Positions 8,891 to 16,609 of a stretch of DNA of 64,000 bases are shown piece after piece. The translations under genes were made by a program, and so were the position numbers. Source of the DNA: Asticcacaulis sp. (lineage in GTDB: Bacteria; Pseudomonadota; Alphaproteobacteria; Caulobacterales; Caulobacteraceae); assembly GCA_024707255.1 (NCBI GenBank), contig JANQAC010000001.1, forward strand, positions 558,001 to 622,000, read 5' to 3'. Under the pieces are notes generated by a model. It ran no database searches. It was given only the letters and a program-made list of their open reading frames with translations, and was not told where the DNA came from. How positions within the stretch are numbered: the first letter of the stretch is position 1; each line of letters opens with the position of its first letter.

Positions 8891-10069
8891 TTACCGCACC
8901 ACCGCCCCCGGCGCCAGTAAGTGCCGCAGGCGTTTTGTCAGATATCGCCGCGCCGGCATTTCGAGATAGTGAAAACTGAGCCAGCCCAGTCCGCTGGCCA
9001 GCGCCATAAAGGCCAGCAGGCTCAGGGGCGAACCGAACAGCGCCAGCCGAAAAGCCGGAGACAGGCCCGACAAGGCCAGCATGATCGTCAGTTGCAGCGG
9101 GAAATGGATCAGATAGACCGAATAGCTGATATCCCCGATCCAGGAGACGCGGTGCAGGCTCTCGCGGCTGAGCCAGTTCACCCGCCAGTGCCCCTGCATC
9201 AGCCCCAGGGCCAGCAGGCTGAAGGGCAGGACGACATAAAGAAATACCGGCACGCTCAGCCAGGTGCCCGCCAGACCGGGCTCCATCAGCACATTGACCG
9301 GCCGGAAACCGCGCGCATAGCTAATAATCCAGGCCACCGGCAGGATTACGCACAGCCACAGCATCACGCGCCGGCGCCAGACCTCATGCCGGCGCAGCGC
9401 CTGAACGGCATAGTAGATCAGCCCGCCCTGGAAGAAACTCGGCACGCCGCGCACGAAATCCACCGTCGGATCGCTCATCAGCCGCAAGGTCGCCCCAGCC
9501 ACAAACAGCCCGCCAAGCACCCAGGGCCGGTTCCAGCCAAAAAAGCAGATGAGGAAAAACAGCGCATAGAGAAAGACCTCGACCGAGATCGACCAGGCCG
9601 GCCCGTTAAAGGACTGCACCGCATAGGGCACCCATTGCTGCACCATGAAGAGGTTCAGCACGAAATTGAGCGGGGTATCCTGGCGGTAGATGAAGTCATC
9701 CCCCGGATAGAGCGCCTGGAGCGCCACCACGACCAGCAGGGTGACGATATAGAGCGGATAGAGCCGGCTGAAACGCGCCACGAAAAAGGCCCACGGCCCG
9801 GTATGGCGGCTGGCAATCGCCTCAGCATAGAGCCAGAAGAAGACATAGCCCGATATGGCGAAGAACAGCTCCACAAAGAACTGGCCATAGAGATAGAGCG
9901 GCATCAGGAGCCCGCTCAGCGGCATGTGGGCATAGTCAAAGCCAGCCGCGTCACTGATCAGCAGGAAATGCTTGTAATGAAAAAACACCACTACCAAAGC
10001 TGCCACACCGCGCAGGATATCCAGCTCGTAAAAGCGGGCTTTATGCGGATGGAGCGGCGGCTGTGACAA
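8891..10069 (-). CDS. Acyltransferase 3 family membrane protein
   Basis: Second OafA-like O-acyltransferase, 392 aa, multispanning. Family signs are FYELDILRGVAALVVVFFHYKH near the N-terminus (the LRG and His region), RFSRLYPLYIVTLL near 100, and PAWSISVEVFLYALFF near 165. The start is TTG at 10069, four bases after the stop of the polyprenyl synthase gene on the same strand, so translational coupling is likely; no other in-frame start gives a complete first helix. The link with a prenyl synthase may be only positional, though both could serve envelope glycan modification. Confidence 0.82.
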   Translation of the reverse strand: MSQPPLHPHKARFYELDILRGVAALVVVFFHYKHFLLISDAAGFDYAHMPLSGLLMPLYLYGQFFVELFFAISGYVFFWLYAEAIASRHTGPWAFFVARFSRLYPLYIVTLLVVVALQALYPGDDFIYRQDTPLNFVLNLFMVQQWVPYAVQSFNGPAWSISVEVFLYALFFLICFFGWNRPWVLGGLFVAGATLRLMSDPTVDFVRGVPSFFQGGLIYYAVQALRRHEVWRRRVMLWLCVILPVAWIISYARGFRPVNVLMEPGLAGTWLSVPVFLYVVLPFSLLALGLMQGHWRVNWLSRESLHRVSWIGDISYSVYLIHFPLQLTIMLALSGLSPAFRLALFGSPLSLLAFMALASGLGWLSFHYLEMPARRYLTKRLRHLLAPGAVVR

Positions 10070-10072
10070 AAC

Positions 10073-11107
10073 TCAGGTCTGGCGTTCGACGCTGTAGACA
10101 GCGAGGTTTTCCAGAGCGCTCCGCCACGGACCGCCTTCGAATATCTCAAGCGATGCGCGGGCCTTTTCGGCATAGGTGCGCGCCACCGAGCGGGCCGCTT
10201 CCAGCGCACCGGAAGAGATCATTAAATCCTGCGCGTGGCTGAAATCGCCGTCTTTTTGCTCGCGCTTGCCGATAACGCGATCCCAGAAGGCGACTTCCGT
10301 CGGCGTGGCCTGCATGGCCAGGATCAGCGGCAGGGTGGCCTTGCCCTCGGCGAAATCGTCGCCGGCATTCTTGCCCAGATCGGCGGCCGAGCCCTGGTAA
10401 TCGAGGATATCATCCTGGATCTGGAAGGCGAGGCCGAGGTTCATGCCGTAATCGTACAGCGCCTTGATCTTCTCTTCCGAGGCGCCCGAAGCCACGGCGC
10501 CGCTTTCCGAAGCGGCGGCGAAAAGCGCGGCCGTCTTCGATGAAATGATTTCGATATAGTCGGCCTGGCTGAGGTTCAGGTCGAACGCCTTCATCAGTTG
10601 CAGGACTTCACCCTGGGTGATAACCGCCGAAGCTTTCGACAGGATATCCAGCGCGCGCAGGGAACCGGTTTCGACCATCAGCTCAAAGGCGCGAGCGAAC
10701 AGGAAATCACCGACCAGCACCGATGACGGCGCCCCCCAGATCAGGTGCGCGGCCACCTTGCCGCGGCGCAGTTGCGAGGAATCGACCACATCATCATGCA
10801 GAAGGGTAGCGGTATGGATGAACTCGACCGCCGCCGACAGATTATGGTGATGCGTATTGCCGGTGCCGCACAGGCGCGCCGCCGCCACGCACAGAAGCGG
10901 GCGCAGGCGCTTGCCGCCGGCGGCGATCAGGTGCGCGGCCAGGGCCGGGATCACCGCCACTTCGGACTGCATCCGTTCGGTGATCAGGGCATTGATATCG
11001 ACCATGTCCGGATCGCACAGGCTGACCAGCGCTTTCACGTCCGGTTTTGCCGTGGTCTGAACCGCCTCCGGTGCGGGGCGCACAGTGTCGATATTGGCCG
11101 AATCCAA
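10073..11107 (-). CDS. Polyprenyl (octa/decaprenyl) diphosphate synthase
   Basis: Trans-isoprenyl diphosphate synthase that chain-elongates farnesyl-PP to the quinone side chain (IspB/DdsA type). The 344-aa protein contains the first Asp-rich motif LLHDDVVDSS followed by RRGK (about residues 105-120) and the second Asp-rich motif FQIQDDILDYQG (about 240). GKRLRPLL near residue 65 binds the allylic diphosphate. The start is TTG at 11107 with AGGAG about 8-12 bases upstream; I see no better ATG. Product chain length cannot be read from the sequence. Confidence 0.9.
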   Translation of the reverse strand: MDSANIDTVRPAPEAVQTTAKPDVKALVSLCDPDMVDINALITERMQSEVAVIPALAAHLIAAGGKRLRPLLCVAAARLCGTGNTHHHNLSAAVEFIHTATLLHDDVVDSSQLRRGKVAAHLIWGAPSSVLVGDFLFARAFELMVETGSLRALDILSKASAVITQGEVLQLMKAFDLNLSQADYIEIISSKTAALFAAASESGAVASGASEEKIKALYDYGMNLGLAFQIQDDILDYQGSAADLGKNAGDDFAEGKATLPLILAMQATPTEVAFWDRVIGKREQKDGDFSHAQDLMISSGALEAARSVARTYAEKARASLEIFEGGPWRSALENLAVYSVERQT

Positions 11108-11248
11108 AGCTGATACTCCTGAACTTTAACCTTTAGGCCATAAACCGCCTTGACCGCGCAGGCAATGGCCCGCGATACTATTTAGCCACTTTCCGTGTGA
11201 CAGTTTGCGCGACTGTGGCGCAAAAACGATCTGGGATATGGCCGGTAT

Positions 11249-12106
11249 ATGACTAGGAACTTACCTGGGAACTTAGCAGAGATAAGCCTGCAATCCGACA
11301 TAAAAACGACCGCGACCTATCTGCTCGATGGCCGCGTCAAATTGATGCAGCCGAAGACCGGTTATCGTATCGGCATGGATGGCGCCCTGCTGGCGGCGGC
11401 CTGCGCCAGCCTGCCGAAGTTCAGGACCGCTCTGGAACTGGGCTGCGGCGTCGGCGGCGCGCTTTTGTCGTTGAAAATGCGCCGGCCAGTACTTGCCCTG
11501 ACCGGCATCGAACGCGAACCGGACTATGCCGCCCTGGCCCGCGACAACATCCGGCTGAATGCGCTTTCCGGCGTGACGATTATCGAAGGCGATATCGGCG
11601 AAGGGTATAAAGCTACAGATTTTAACCCGCTTTCGCCCGCCCCGTTTACGGGGAGGGGGGACCGCGAAGCGGTGGGAGGGGTAAAGCCACCTCCTCCCCG
11701 CTTCGATCTCGTCTTCTCCAATCCGCCCTATTTCGATGATCCCGACACCCTGCGTGCTCCGCATGAAGCCAAGCGCCCGGCCTGGATCGCCGATGACGGC
11801 CTGGACGCCTGGCTCGACTTTGCTCAGAGCGCCGTCGTTGATCAGGGCCATATCGTCTTCATCCATCGCGCCGACCGTCTGGCGGATATATTAAGCGGCT
11901 TATCGAAGAAATGCGGATCATTCGTTATCCGTCCGATCCAGCCTTTCGCCGACAGGGAGGCCAAGCGCGTTCTGGTGCGCGCCCAGCGCCTGGGCAAGGC
12001 CCCTCTGCGCCTGCTGCCGCCGCTGATCCTGCACGACAATGGCGCGCGCAAGCACACGCCGGAGGTCGAGGCTATTTTGCGCGGGGAAGCGGAATTAAGC
12101 TGGTAA
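11249..12106 (+). CDS. tRNA1(Val) adenine-N6 methyltransferase-like (TrmN6/YfiC type)
   Basis: SAM-dependent N6-adenine methyltransferase, probably acting on tRNA. The 285-aa protein has the entry motif KTGYRIGMDGALLAAA, the SAM-binding loop LELGCGVGGALLSL (about residues 65-78), the acidic end of strand 2 (GIERE), and the catalytic NPPYF near 160. Between strand 3 and NPPYF lies an extra stretch of about 20 residues rich in Pro and Gly, encoded by a palindromic DNA repeat (separate entry). Homologues normally have a short linker here. The 3' end overlaps the convergent acyltransferase gene by 35 bases. Confidence 0.83.
   Translation: MTRNLPGNLAEISLQSDIKTTATYLLDGRVKLMQPKTGYRIGMDGALLAAACASLPKFRTALELGCGVGGALLSLKMRRPVLALTGIEREPDYAALARDNIRLNALSGVTIIEGDIGEGYKATDFNPLSPAPFTGRGDREAVGGVKPPPPRFDLVFSNPPYFDDPDTLRAPHEAKRPAWIADDGLDAWLDFAQSAVVDQGHIVFIHRADRLADILSGLSKKCGSFVIRPIQPFADREAKRVLVRAQRLGKAPLRLLPPLILHDNGARKHTPEVEAILRGEAELSW
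11634..11694. repeat. GC-rich palindromic element inside the methyltransferase ORF
   Basis: The stretch forms a CCCCGTTTACGGGG hairpin followed by GGGGACCGCGAAGCGG and TGGGAGGGG. The same building blocks make up the intergenic elements near 16.5 kb and 63.0 kb. Here the element sits in frame and encodes roughly SPAPFTGRGDREAVGGVKP without breaking the reading frame. Confidence 0.7.
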
Positions 12107-13925
12107 GCTGTCTGGCCCCGGCCATGCTCAAATGCTGGCCATTGAAATAGAGCACACCTGATGCCGGATCGTATACCCGGCAGCGCTGCGCATCACACAG
12201 CACATCCGAAGGCCGCAATACCGCCAAATCATGGCTACGAGCAAAATCATCGAGCGCGGCAATCGTCCGGCCATTTTCACGGTCGAACTGCGCGCGTGAC
12301 ATACCGACACTTAAAGGATCGCGTCCCAGCCACATCGCCAGCCCGACCTGTGACGGCGGATCGAAGTCATAAACCGGCACCGGATAGAGCAGCACGACCT
12401 GTTTGCCGGCCGCCTGCAAATCGAGCGCGCTCAGTTCCAGACCGCCCAGCATGGCGGCGCTGTTTTCATCGTCATAGCGACGATAATTGACCGCCAGGAT
12501 CACGGTCCTGATGTTCGGATCGGATTTCAGGTGCAGCAACATATCGGCATTATGCGCACGGCAGGCACGGTTATAGGCGATGGTGTAACGGAGACTGGGT
12601 GGACAGGCCGAAGCCGTGATCTGGCGCACGCCCGCGCCCTGATCCGCCAGCGCCTTCGCCAGTTCGACACCCTCGCTGTCGCCCCACACAGCCACCGATG
12701 GCGCATGGCCGAGTACGCAGGTGTCACGGTAATCGCGGCGGCTATTCTGGGCGATATGACAGCGCTTGCGATCCGGGCTGAAATCGTCGGTAGCGGCAAA
12801 AGCGGCCCGTTCGGCGGCATTGAAGCGCTGCGGCAACCCCTTGGCGCCGAAGACCAGAAGGGCGCTGACGATCGAAAGCGCCATGACGCCACCGGCCAGA
12901 AGCCACAGCCGGCGCGGGCGCCTTTCCAGAAACGGCTGTTCGATATAGCGGCGCGACAGGGCCGCGAGACCGAAGGCCGCGATCACCACCGCAAGCGCGA
13001 TCCACCACGCCTCGCCAAGGACGAGCCGCGCAAAGACAAGCAATGGCCAGTGCCAGAGATAAAGCGAATAGGAGATATCGCCGGTCCAGACCAGCGGCGG
13101 CGCGCTGATCAGCTTATTGCCCCATCCATCTTTGCTGATCAGCAAAAGCGCTGCGCCAAGGCAAGGCGGCAAGGCCCAGAGGCTGGGAAACGGCACGCGA
13201 TCACTCAAAATGATCAGGCTGGCAATCAGCAGACCGATGCCGAGCAAGGATAAGACTCGTCTGGTCTTTTCGCTAAGTGTAAGGCGGCCCTGCGCCCAAA
13301 CGGTCAGCGCACCGATCAGCAGTTCAAACGCGCGTGTGGTTGGCAGGTAAAAGGCGGCTTCAGGTCGCGTCGTCATTTGCGCCACGATTAGCGACAGCAG
13401 GGCCATCCCGGCGAGAACCGGCCACAGAAAGCGTCTTGAAAACCGTCGCAAACCCAGCAGAAGCAGAGGAAAAACGAGATAAAACTGCTCTTCAACACCC
13501 AATGACCAGGTGTGCAGTAGCGGTTTCAGGCTGGCGGAAGCATCGAAATAATCCGCCAGCCGCGCAAAGGCGAAGTTGGACAGGAACAACGTCGTGAAAA
13601 ACTGGCTGTAGACCAGTTCACTCAGCAGTTTCGGCGGCAGAATCGCCAATCCGCCCACCAGGGTAAACGCCAGCACCGTAAACAACGCCGGAAACAGCCG
13701 CCGCACGCGCCTTTGGTAGAAATCGCGTAGCCGAAAGGCGCCCACCTCCATATCCCGCAGCAGAATCTGCGTGATCAGATACCCCGAAATAACGAAGAAG
13801 ATATCGACACCGGCAAACCCGCCGGGCAAGGCGTGATGGCTGACATGAAACAACACCACGGCCAGCACGGCGATGCCGCGCAGTCCCTGAATATCGGCGC
13901 GTTTTATGTGCGCGTCAGCCGTCAT
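12072..13925 (-). CDS. Membrane acyltransferase with C-terminal SGNH-like domain (OafA type)
   Basis: Two-domain O-acyltransferase (617 aa) that would acetylate a cell-surface glycan. The N-terminal Acyl_transf_3 domain (about residues 5-350) opens with ADIQGLRGIAVLAVVLFHVSH, continues with FFVISGYLITQILL and LLHTWSLGVEEQFYLVFPLL, and has about ten helices. The periplasmic C-terminal part (about 400-617) resembles the SGNH domain of OafA: VAVWGDSEGVEL holds the GDS nucleophile motif and NGQHLSMAGAR the catalytic His block. The residue three before that His is Asn where the family usually has Asp, so activity may be altered. ATG 13925 overlaps the end of the reductoisomerase gene by 11 bases; the 3' end overlaps the convergent methyltransferase gene. 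Confidence 0.86.
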   Translation of the reverse strand: MTADAHIKRADIQGLRGIAVLAVVLFHVSHHALPGGFAGVDIFFVISGYLITQILLRDMEVGAFRLRDFYQRRVRRLFPALFTVLAFTLVGGLAILPPKLLSELVYSQFFTTLFLSNFAFARLADYFDASASLKPLLHTWSLGVEEQFYLVFPLLLLGLRRFSRRFLWPVLAGMALLSLIVAQMTTRPEAAFYLPTTRAFELLIGALTVWAQGRLTLSEKTRRVLSLLGIGLLIASLIILSDRVPFPSLWALPPCLGAALLLISKDGWGNKLISAPPLVWTGDISYSLYLWHWPLLVFARLVLGEAWWIALAVVIAAFGLAALSRRYIEQPFLERRPRRLWLLAGGVMALSIVSALLVFGAKGLPQRFNAAERAAFAATDDFSPDRKRCHIAQNSRRDYRDTCVLGHAPSVAVWGDSEGVELAKALADQGAGVRQITASACPPSLRYTIAYNRACRAHNADMLLHLKSDPNIRTVILAVNYRRYDDENSAAMLGGLELSALDLQAAGKQVVLLYPVPVYDFDPPSQVGLAMWLGRDPLSVGMSRAQFDRENGRTIAALDDFARSHDLAVLRPSDVLCDAQRCRVYDPASGVLYFNGQHLSMAGARQLTSLIPLPRAK

Positions 13926-14916
13926 TCGCCGCCTTCGCCACGCCATCGAGATAGCGCTTGGTCGCATCCAGCCGGTTGTCTTTCAAGCTGGCACGACGGC
14001 CAAGCAAATCCGGGCTGCCGGCATTGTAGTCACGCATCAACTGGCGGACAAAATCGCCTGATTGCACGTCCTTCAGCACAGCCTGCATGGCCTGCTGGCT
14101 GGCGGCGTTGATGATGCGCGGACCTGTGAGATAAGCCCCATATTCGGCGGTATTGCTGATCTTCTCGAAGCCGCCGGACATGCCGAGTTCCCACAGCAGA
14201 TCGACCACCAGCTTCAGTTCATAGCAGGTCTCGAACCACGCCACCTCCGGTGGATAACCAGCATCGACCAGGGTCTGGAAACCCTCGGTCACCAGATTGC
14301 GCGTACCGCCGCAAAGCACCACCTGCTCACCGAACAGATCGCTTTCGCATTCGTCCTTCATGGTCGTTTCCAGAATGCCCTTGCGGCCGCAACCCAGAGC
14401 AGCCGCAAACGACAGGCCCAGCGCCTTCGCGTTGCCGGTGGCGTCTTGCTGGACGGCGAAAAGGCAGAACACACCCTCGCCCGCCACATAGATATCGCGG
14501 ATACGCGGGCCAATACCCTTGGGCGAGACCAGCAGCACATCGACATCAGCCGGCGGCGTCACCAGTCCGAAATTACAGGAAAGCCCATGCGCGAATATCA
14601 GAGCCTGACCGGCGCGCAGATGCGGATTGATCTCTTCGGCAAAGAGTTTCTGGTGCGCCTCGTCCGAGGTCAGGATGACCAGCACATCGGCCCACGGCAC
14701 ACCCTCCGCCACCGTCACCACCTCGAAGCCATCGGCCTCGGCCTTTGCACGGGTTTTCGATTCCGGTTTCAGCGCCACCCTGATCTGCGTCACGCCGGAA
14801 TCGCGGGCATTCAGCGCCTGGGTGCGGCCCTGCGATCCATAGCCGATCACCAGTACCTTGCGCGCGCGAACGACGGAGAGATCACAATCGCGGTCGTGAT
14901 AAACGGGCAGTGGCAT
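13915..14916 (-). CDS. Divergent ketol-acid reductoisomerase (IlvC-like)
   Basis: KARI converts acetolactate to dihydroxyisovalerate in branched-chain amino acid synthesis. This 333-aa protein keeps the Rossmann loop VLVIGYGSQGRTQALN, the AHGL histidine, the acid-rich KDECESDLFGEQVVLCGG block (about residue 185) and the SNTAEYGAYLTGPRI signature. It departs from standard IlvC at several conserved places: GYGSQGRTQ instead of GYGSQGHAH, SPKGIGPRIRD instead of the usual APKGPGH, and a C-terminal tail unlike the family. It is likely a paralogue, not the main biosynthetic enzyme. It is followed at an 11-base overlap by the SGNH acyltransferase, so the two are probably co-translated; what connects them is unknown. 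Confidence 0.8.
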   Translation of the reverse strand: MPLPVYHDRDCDLSVVRARKVLVIGYGSQGRTQALNARDSGVTQIRVALKPESKTRAKAEADGFEVVTVAEGVPWADVLVILTSDEAHQKLFAEEINPHLRAGQALIFAHGLSCNFGLVTPPADVDVLLVSPKGIGPRIRDIYVAGEGVFCLFAVQQDATGNAKALGLSFAAALGCGRKGILETTMKDECESDLFGEQVVLCGGTRNLVTEGFQTLVDAGYPPEVAWFETCYELKLVVDLLWELGMSGGFEKISNTAEYGAYLTGPRIINAASQQAMQAVLKDVQSGDFVRQLMRDYNAGSPDLLGRRASLKDNRLDATKRYLDGVAKAANDG

Positions 14917-14970
14917 GGGAAACTCGCAAAAGAATCGTACAAGGATGCTTGTTTTAGGCTATTAAGGTAC

Positions 14971-15100
14971 GCCCCTCCACCACTTCGTGGTCCCCCTCCC
15001 CAAACCTGCGGTTTAGGGAGGAGAGGCAGGATCGTCACCCTCCTCCCTAGCGCGAAGCGATGGGGAGGTGGCACAGCGCGAAGCGGTGTGACGGAGGGGC
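14971..15100. repeat. Compound GC-rich palindromic repeat upstream of thyA
   Basis: Begins GCCCCTCC and ends with its reverse complement GGAGGGGC. Inside are nested hairpins including CCACTTCGTGG, CTCCCC and GCGCGAAGCG units. It shares units with the other elements of this window and ends 21 bases before the thyA start. Confidence 0.75.
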
Positions 15101-15121
15101 GCTTCGCAGTCGGATGCCACC

Positions 15122-15928
15122 ATGTTTGATCACCCCGAATACCAGTATCTCAATCTTGTCCGTGATATCATGGATAACGGCGTGGCGCGCTCAGACCGCA
15201 CGGGCACCGGCACGCTGGGGCTTTTCGGTCGGCAGATTCGTTTCGACCTGTCGAAAGGCTTCCCGCTCCTGACCACCAAGAAGGTGCACTTCAAGTCGAT
15301 CGCAGTCGAGTTGCTGTGGTTTCTGCGCGGCGATACCAATGTCAGATACCTGCACGATCACGGCGTCACCATCTGGGACGAATGGGCCGATGAAAACGGC
15401 GACTTAGGCCCGGTCTATGGCAAGCAATGGCGTTCCTGGGCAGCGCCGGATGGCCGCGTCATCGACCAGATGAAAAACCTCGTCGAGAACCTCAAGACCA
15501 ATCCCTATTCGCGCCGTCACGTCATTTCCGCCTGGAACCCGGCCGAGGTCGATGACATGGCGCTGCCGCCCTGCCATTGCCTGTTCCAGTTCTTTGTGGC
15601 TGACGGCAAGCTGAGCTGCCAGCTCTATCAGCGTTCGGCGGATATCTTCTTAGGGGTTCCATTCAATATCGCCTCCTATGCCCTGCTGACCCATATGGTG
15701 GCGCAGGCCGTGGGCCTGGAGGCCGGTGATTTCGTCCATAGCTTCGGCGATGTCCACCTCTATACCAACCATATGGAACAGGCGAAGACCCAACTGGAAC
15801 GCACGCCGTTCGCCTTCCCCAAGCTGGTGATGGCCCCAAAGACGGACCTGTTCGGCTTTGACTATGCCGATTTCGCCATCGATAACTATCAATCACATGG
15901 CGCGCTCAAGGCCAAGGTCGCGGTATGA
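15122..15928 (+). CDS. thyA: Thymidylate synthase
   Basis: Converts dUMP to dTMP using methylene-tetrahydrofolate, releasing dihydrofolate. The 268-aa protein matches ThyA throughout: [13 protein letters not shown] near residue 20, [26 protein letters not shown], the active-site Cys in [11 protein letters not shown] (about 145), [20 protein letters not shown] and DVHLYTNH. Length is usual for the short bacterial class. The ATG overlaps no other gene; the ribosome site is weak and the palindromic repeat lies just upstream. The stop overlaps the folA start (ATGA), the classic thyA-folA arrangement in which the dihydrofolate made here is recycled by the next enzyme. Confidence 0.96.
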   Translation: MFDHPEYQYLNLVRDIMDNGVARSDRTGTGTLGLFGRQIRFDLSKGFPLLTTKKVHFKSIAVELLWFLRGDTNVRYLHDHGVTIWDEWADENGDLGPVYGKQWRSWAAPDGRVIDQMKNLVENLKTNPYSRRHVISAWNPAEVDDMALPPCHCLFQFFVADGKLSCQLYQRSADIFLGVPFNIASYALLTHMVAQAVGLEAGDFVHSFGDVHLYTNHMEQAKTQLERTPFAFPKLVMAPKTDLFGFDYADFAIDNYQSHGALKAKVAV

Positions 15929-16448
15929 GCCTGAAAGTGAGACTGGCCCTCGTCGTGGCCATGAGCGACAACGGCGTGATCGGCAAAGACGGTGGCCTGC
16001 CGTGGCATCTGCGTTCCGATCTCAAGCGCTTCAAGGAAATCACCCAGTTCAAGCCGATCATCATGGGCTCGACCACCGGGACTCGCTGCCGAAGAAACCC
16101 CTGCCCGGCCGGCTGAACATCGTCCTTAGCCGCGATCCGCGCATGGAGGCTGAGGGCGGCATTATCTGCACCAGCCTGATGGAAGCGCTCGATATCGCCC
16201 GCGAACACGCCGCCGATGACGGGGCAGACGAAATCTGCGTGATCGGCGGCGCCAATGTCTATGAACAGACCCTGCCGAAGGCCGACCGGCTCTATGTCAG
16301 CCATGTCCATGCCGATGTCGAGGGCGATGCGCATTTCCCGGCCATTGATCCGGCGGTGTGGCAGGTGACGTCGGAGGAGTCTTTCTCGAAAACCGAAAAC
16401 GACGACCACGATTTTACCTTGTGTGTCTATGATCGGGTAAAAAAGTAA
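15925..16448 (+). pseudogene. folA: Dihydrofolate reductase, frameshifted
   Basis: DHFR reduces dihydrofolate to tetrahydrofolate. The first 51 residues read normally (LALVVAMSDNGVIGKDGGLPWHLRSDLKRFKEIT, then KPIIMGS), and the rest continues in the next frame as DSLPKKPLPGRLNIVLSRDPR through EICVIGGANVYEQTLPKADRLY to the end. Adding one T between 16077 and 16078 restores ACC TGG GAC and a full 174-aa protein, the family length. As written, translation stops at 16116. Starting codons overlap thyA. With several similar one-base shifts in the window, sequence error is at least as likely as real inactivation. Confidence 0.88.
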
Positions 16449-16606
16449 GACACCCCACCACCACGCCCGAAGCCGGGCGCGGTCCCCCTCCCCAGTAAAC
16501 TGGGGAGGTATAAGTATGGAAATTTCTTATACCTCCCCGACTTGTCGGGGAGCCGGGCGGCCGGTGGCGGGGACCGCACGACGCTAGATGCGGTGGTGGG
16601 GTATCT
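16446..16606. repeat. Inverted pair of palindromic elements between folA and the next gene
   Basis: Two copies of an element of about 70 bases face each other. The left copy runs from AAGACACCCCACCACCACGC through a GCCCGAAGCCGGGC stem and a CTCCCC/GGGGAG hairpin to TATAAG. After a spacer, the right copy begins TTATACCTCCCC and ends GGTGGTGGGGTATCTT. It lies between convergent genes and could act as a bidirectional terminator. The pair near 63.0 kb uses the same units. Confidence 0.78.
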
Positions 16607-16609
16607 TGC

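Noticed and set aside
8921..10066. 381-aa forward open frame over the second acyltransferase
   Set aside because: Low-complexity Gln/Arg/His-rich shadow; the reverse strand is a membrane acyltransferase.
14971..15100. CRISPR array made of GC-rich repeats
   Set aside because: Units are palindromic and irregular, with no evenly spaced direct repeats or unique spacers, and no cas genes are present in the window.
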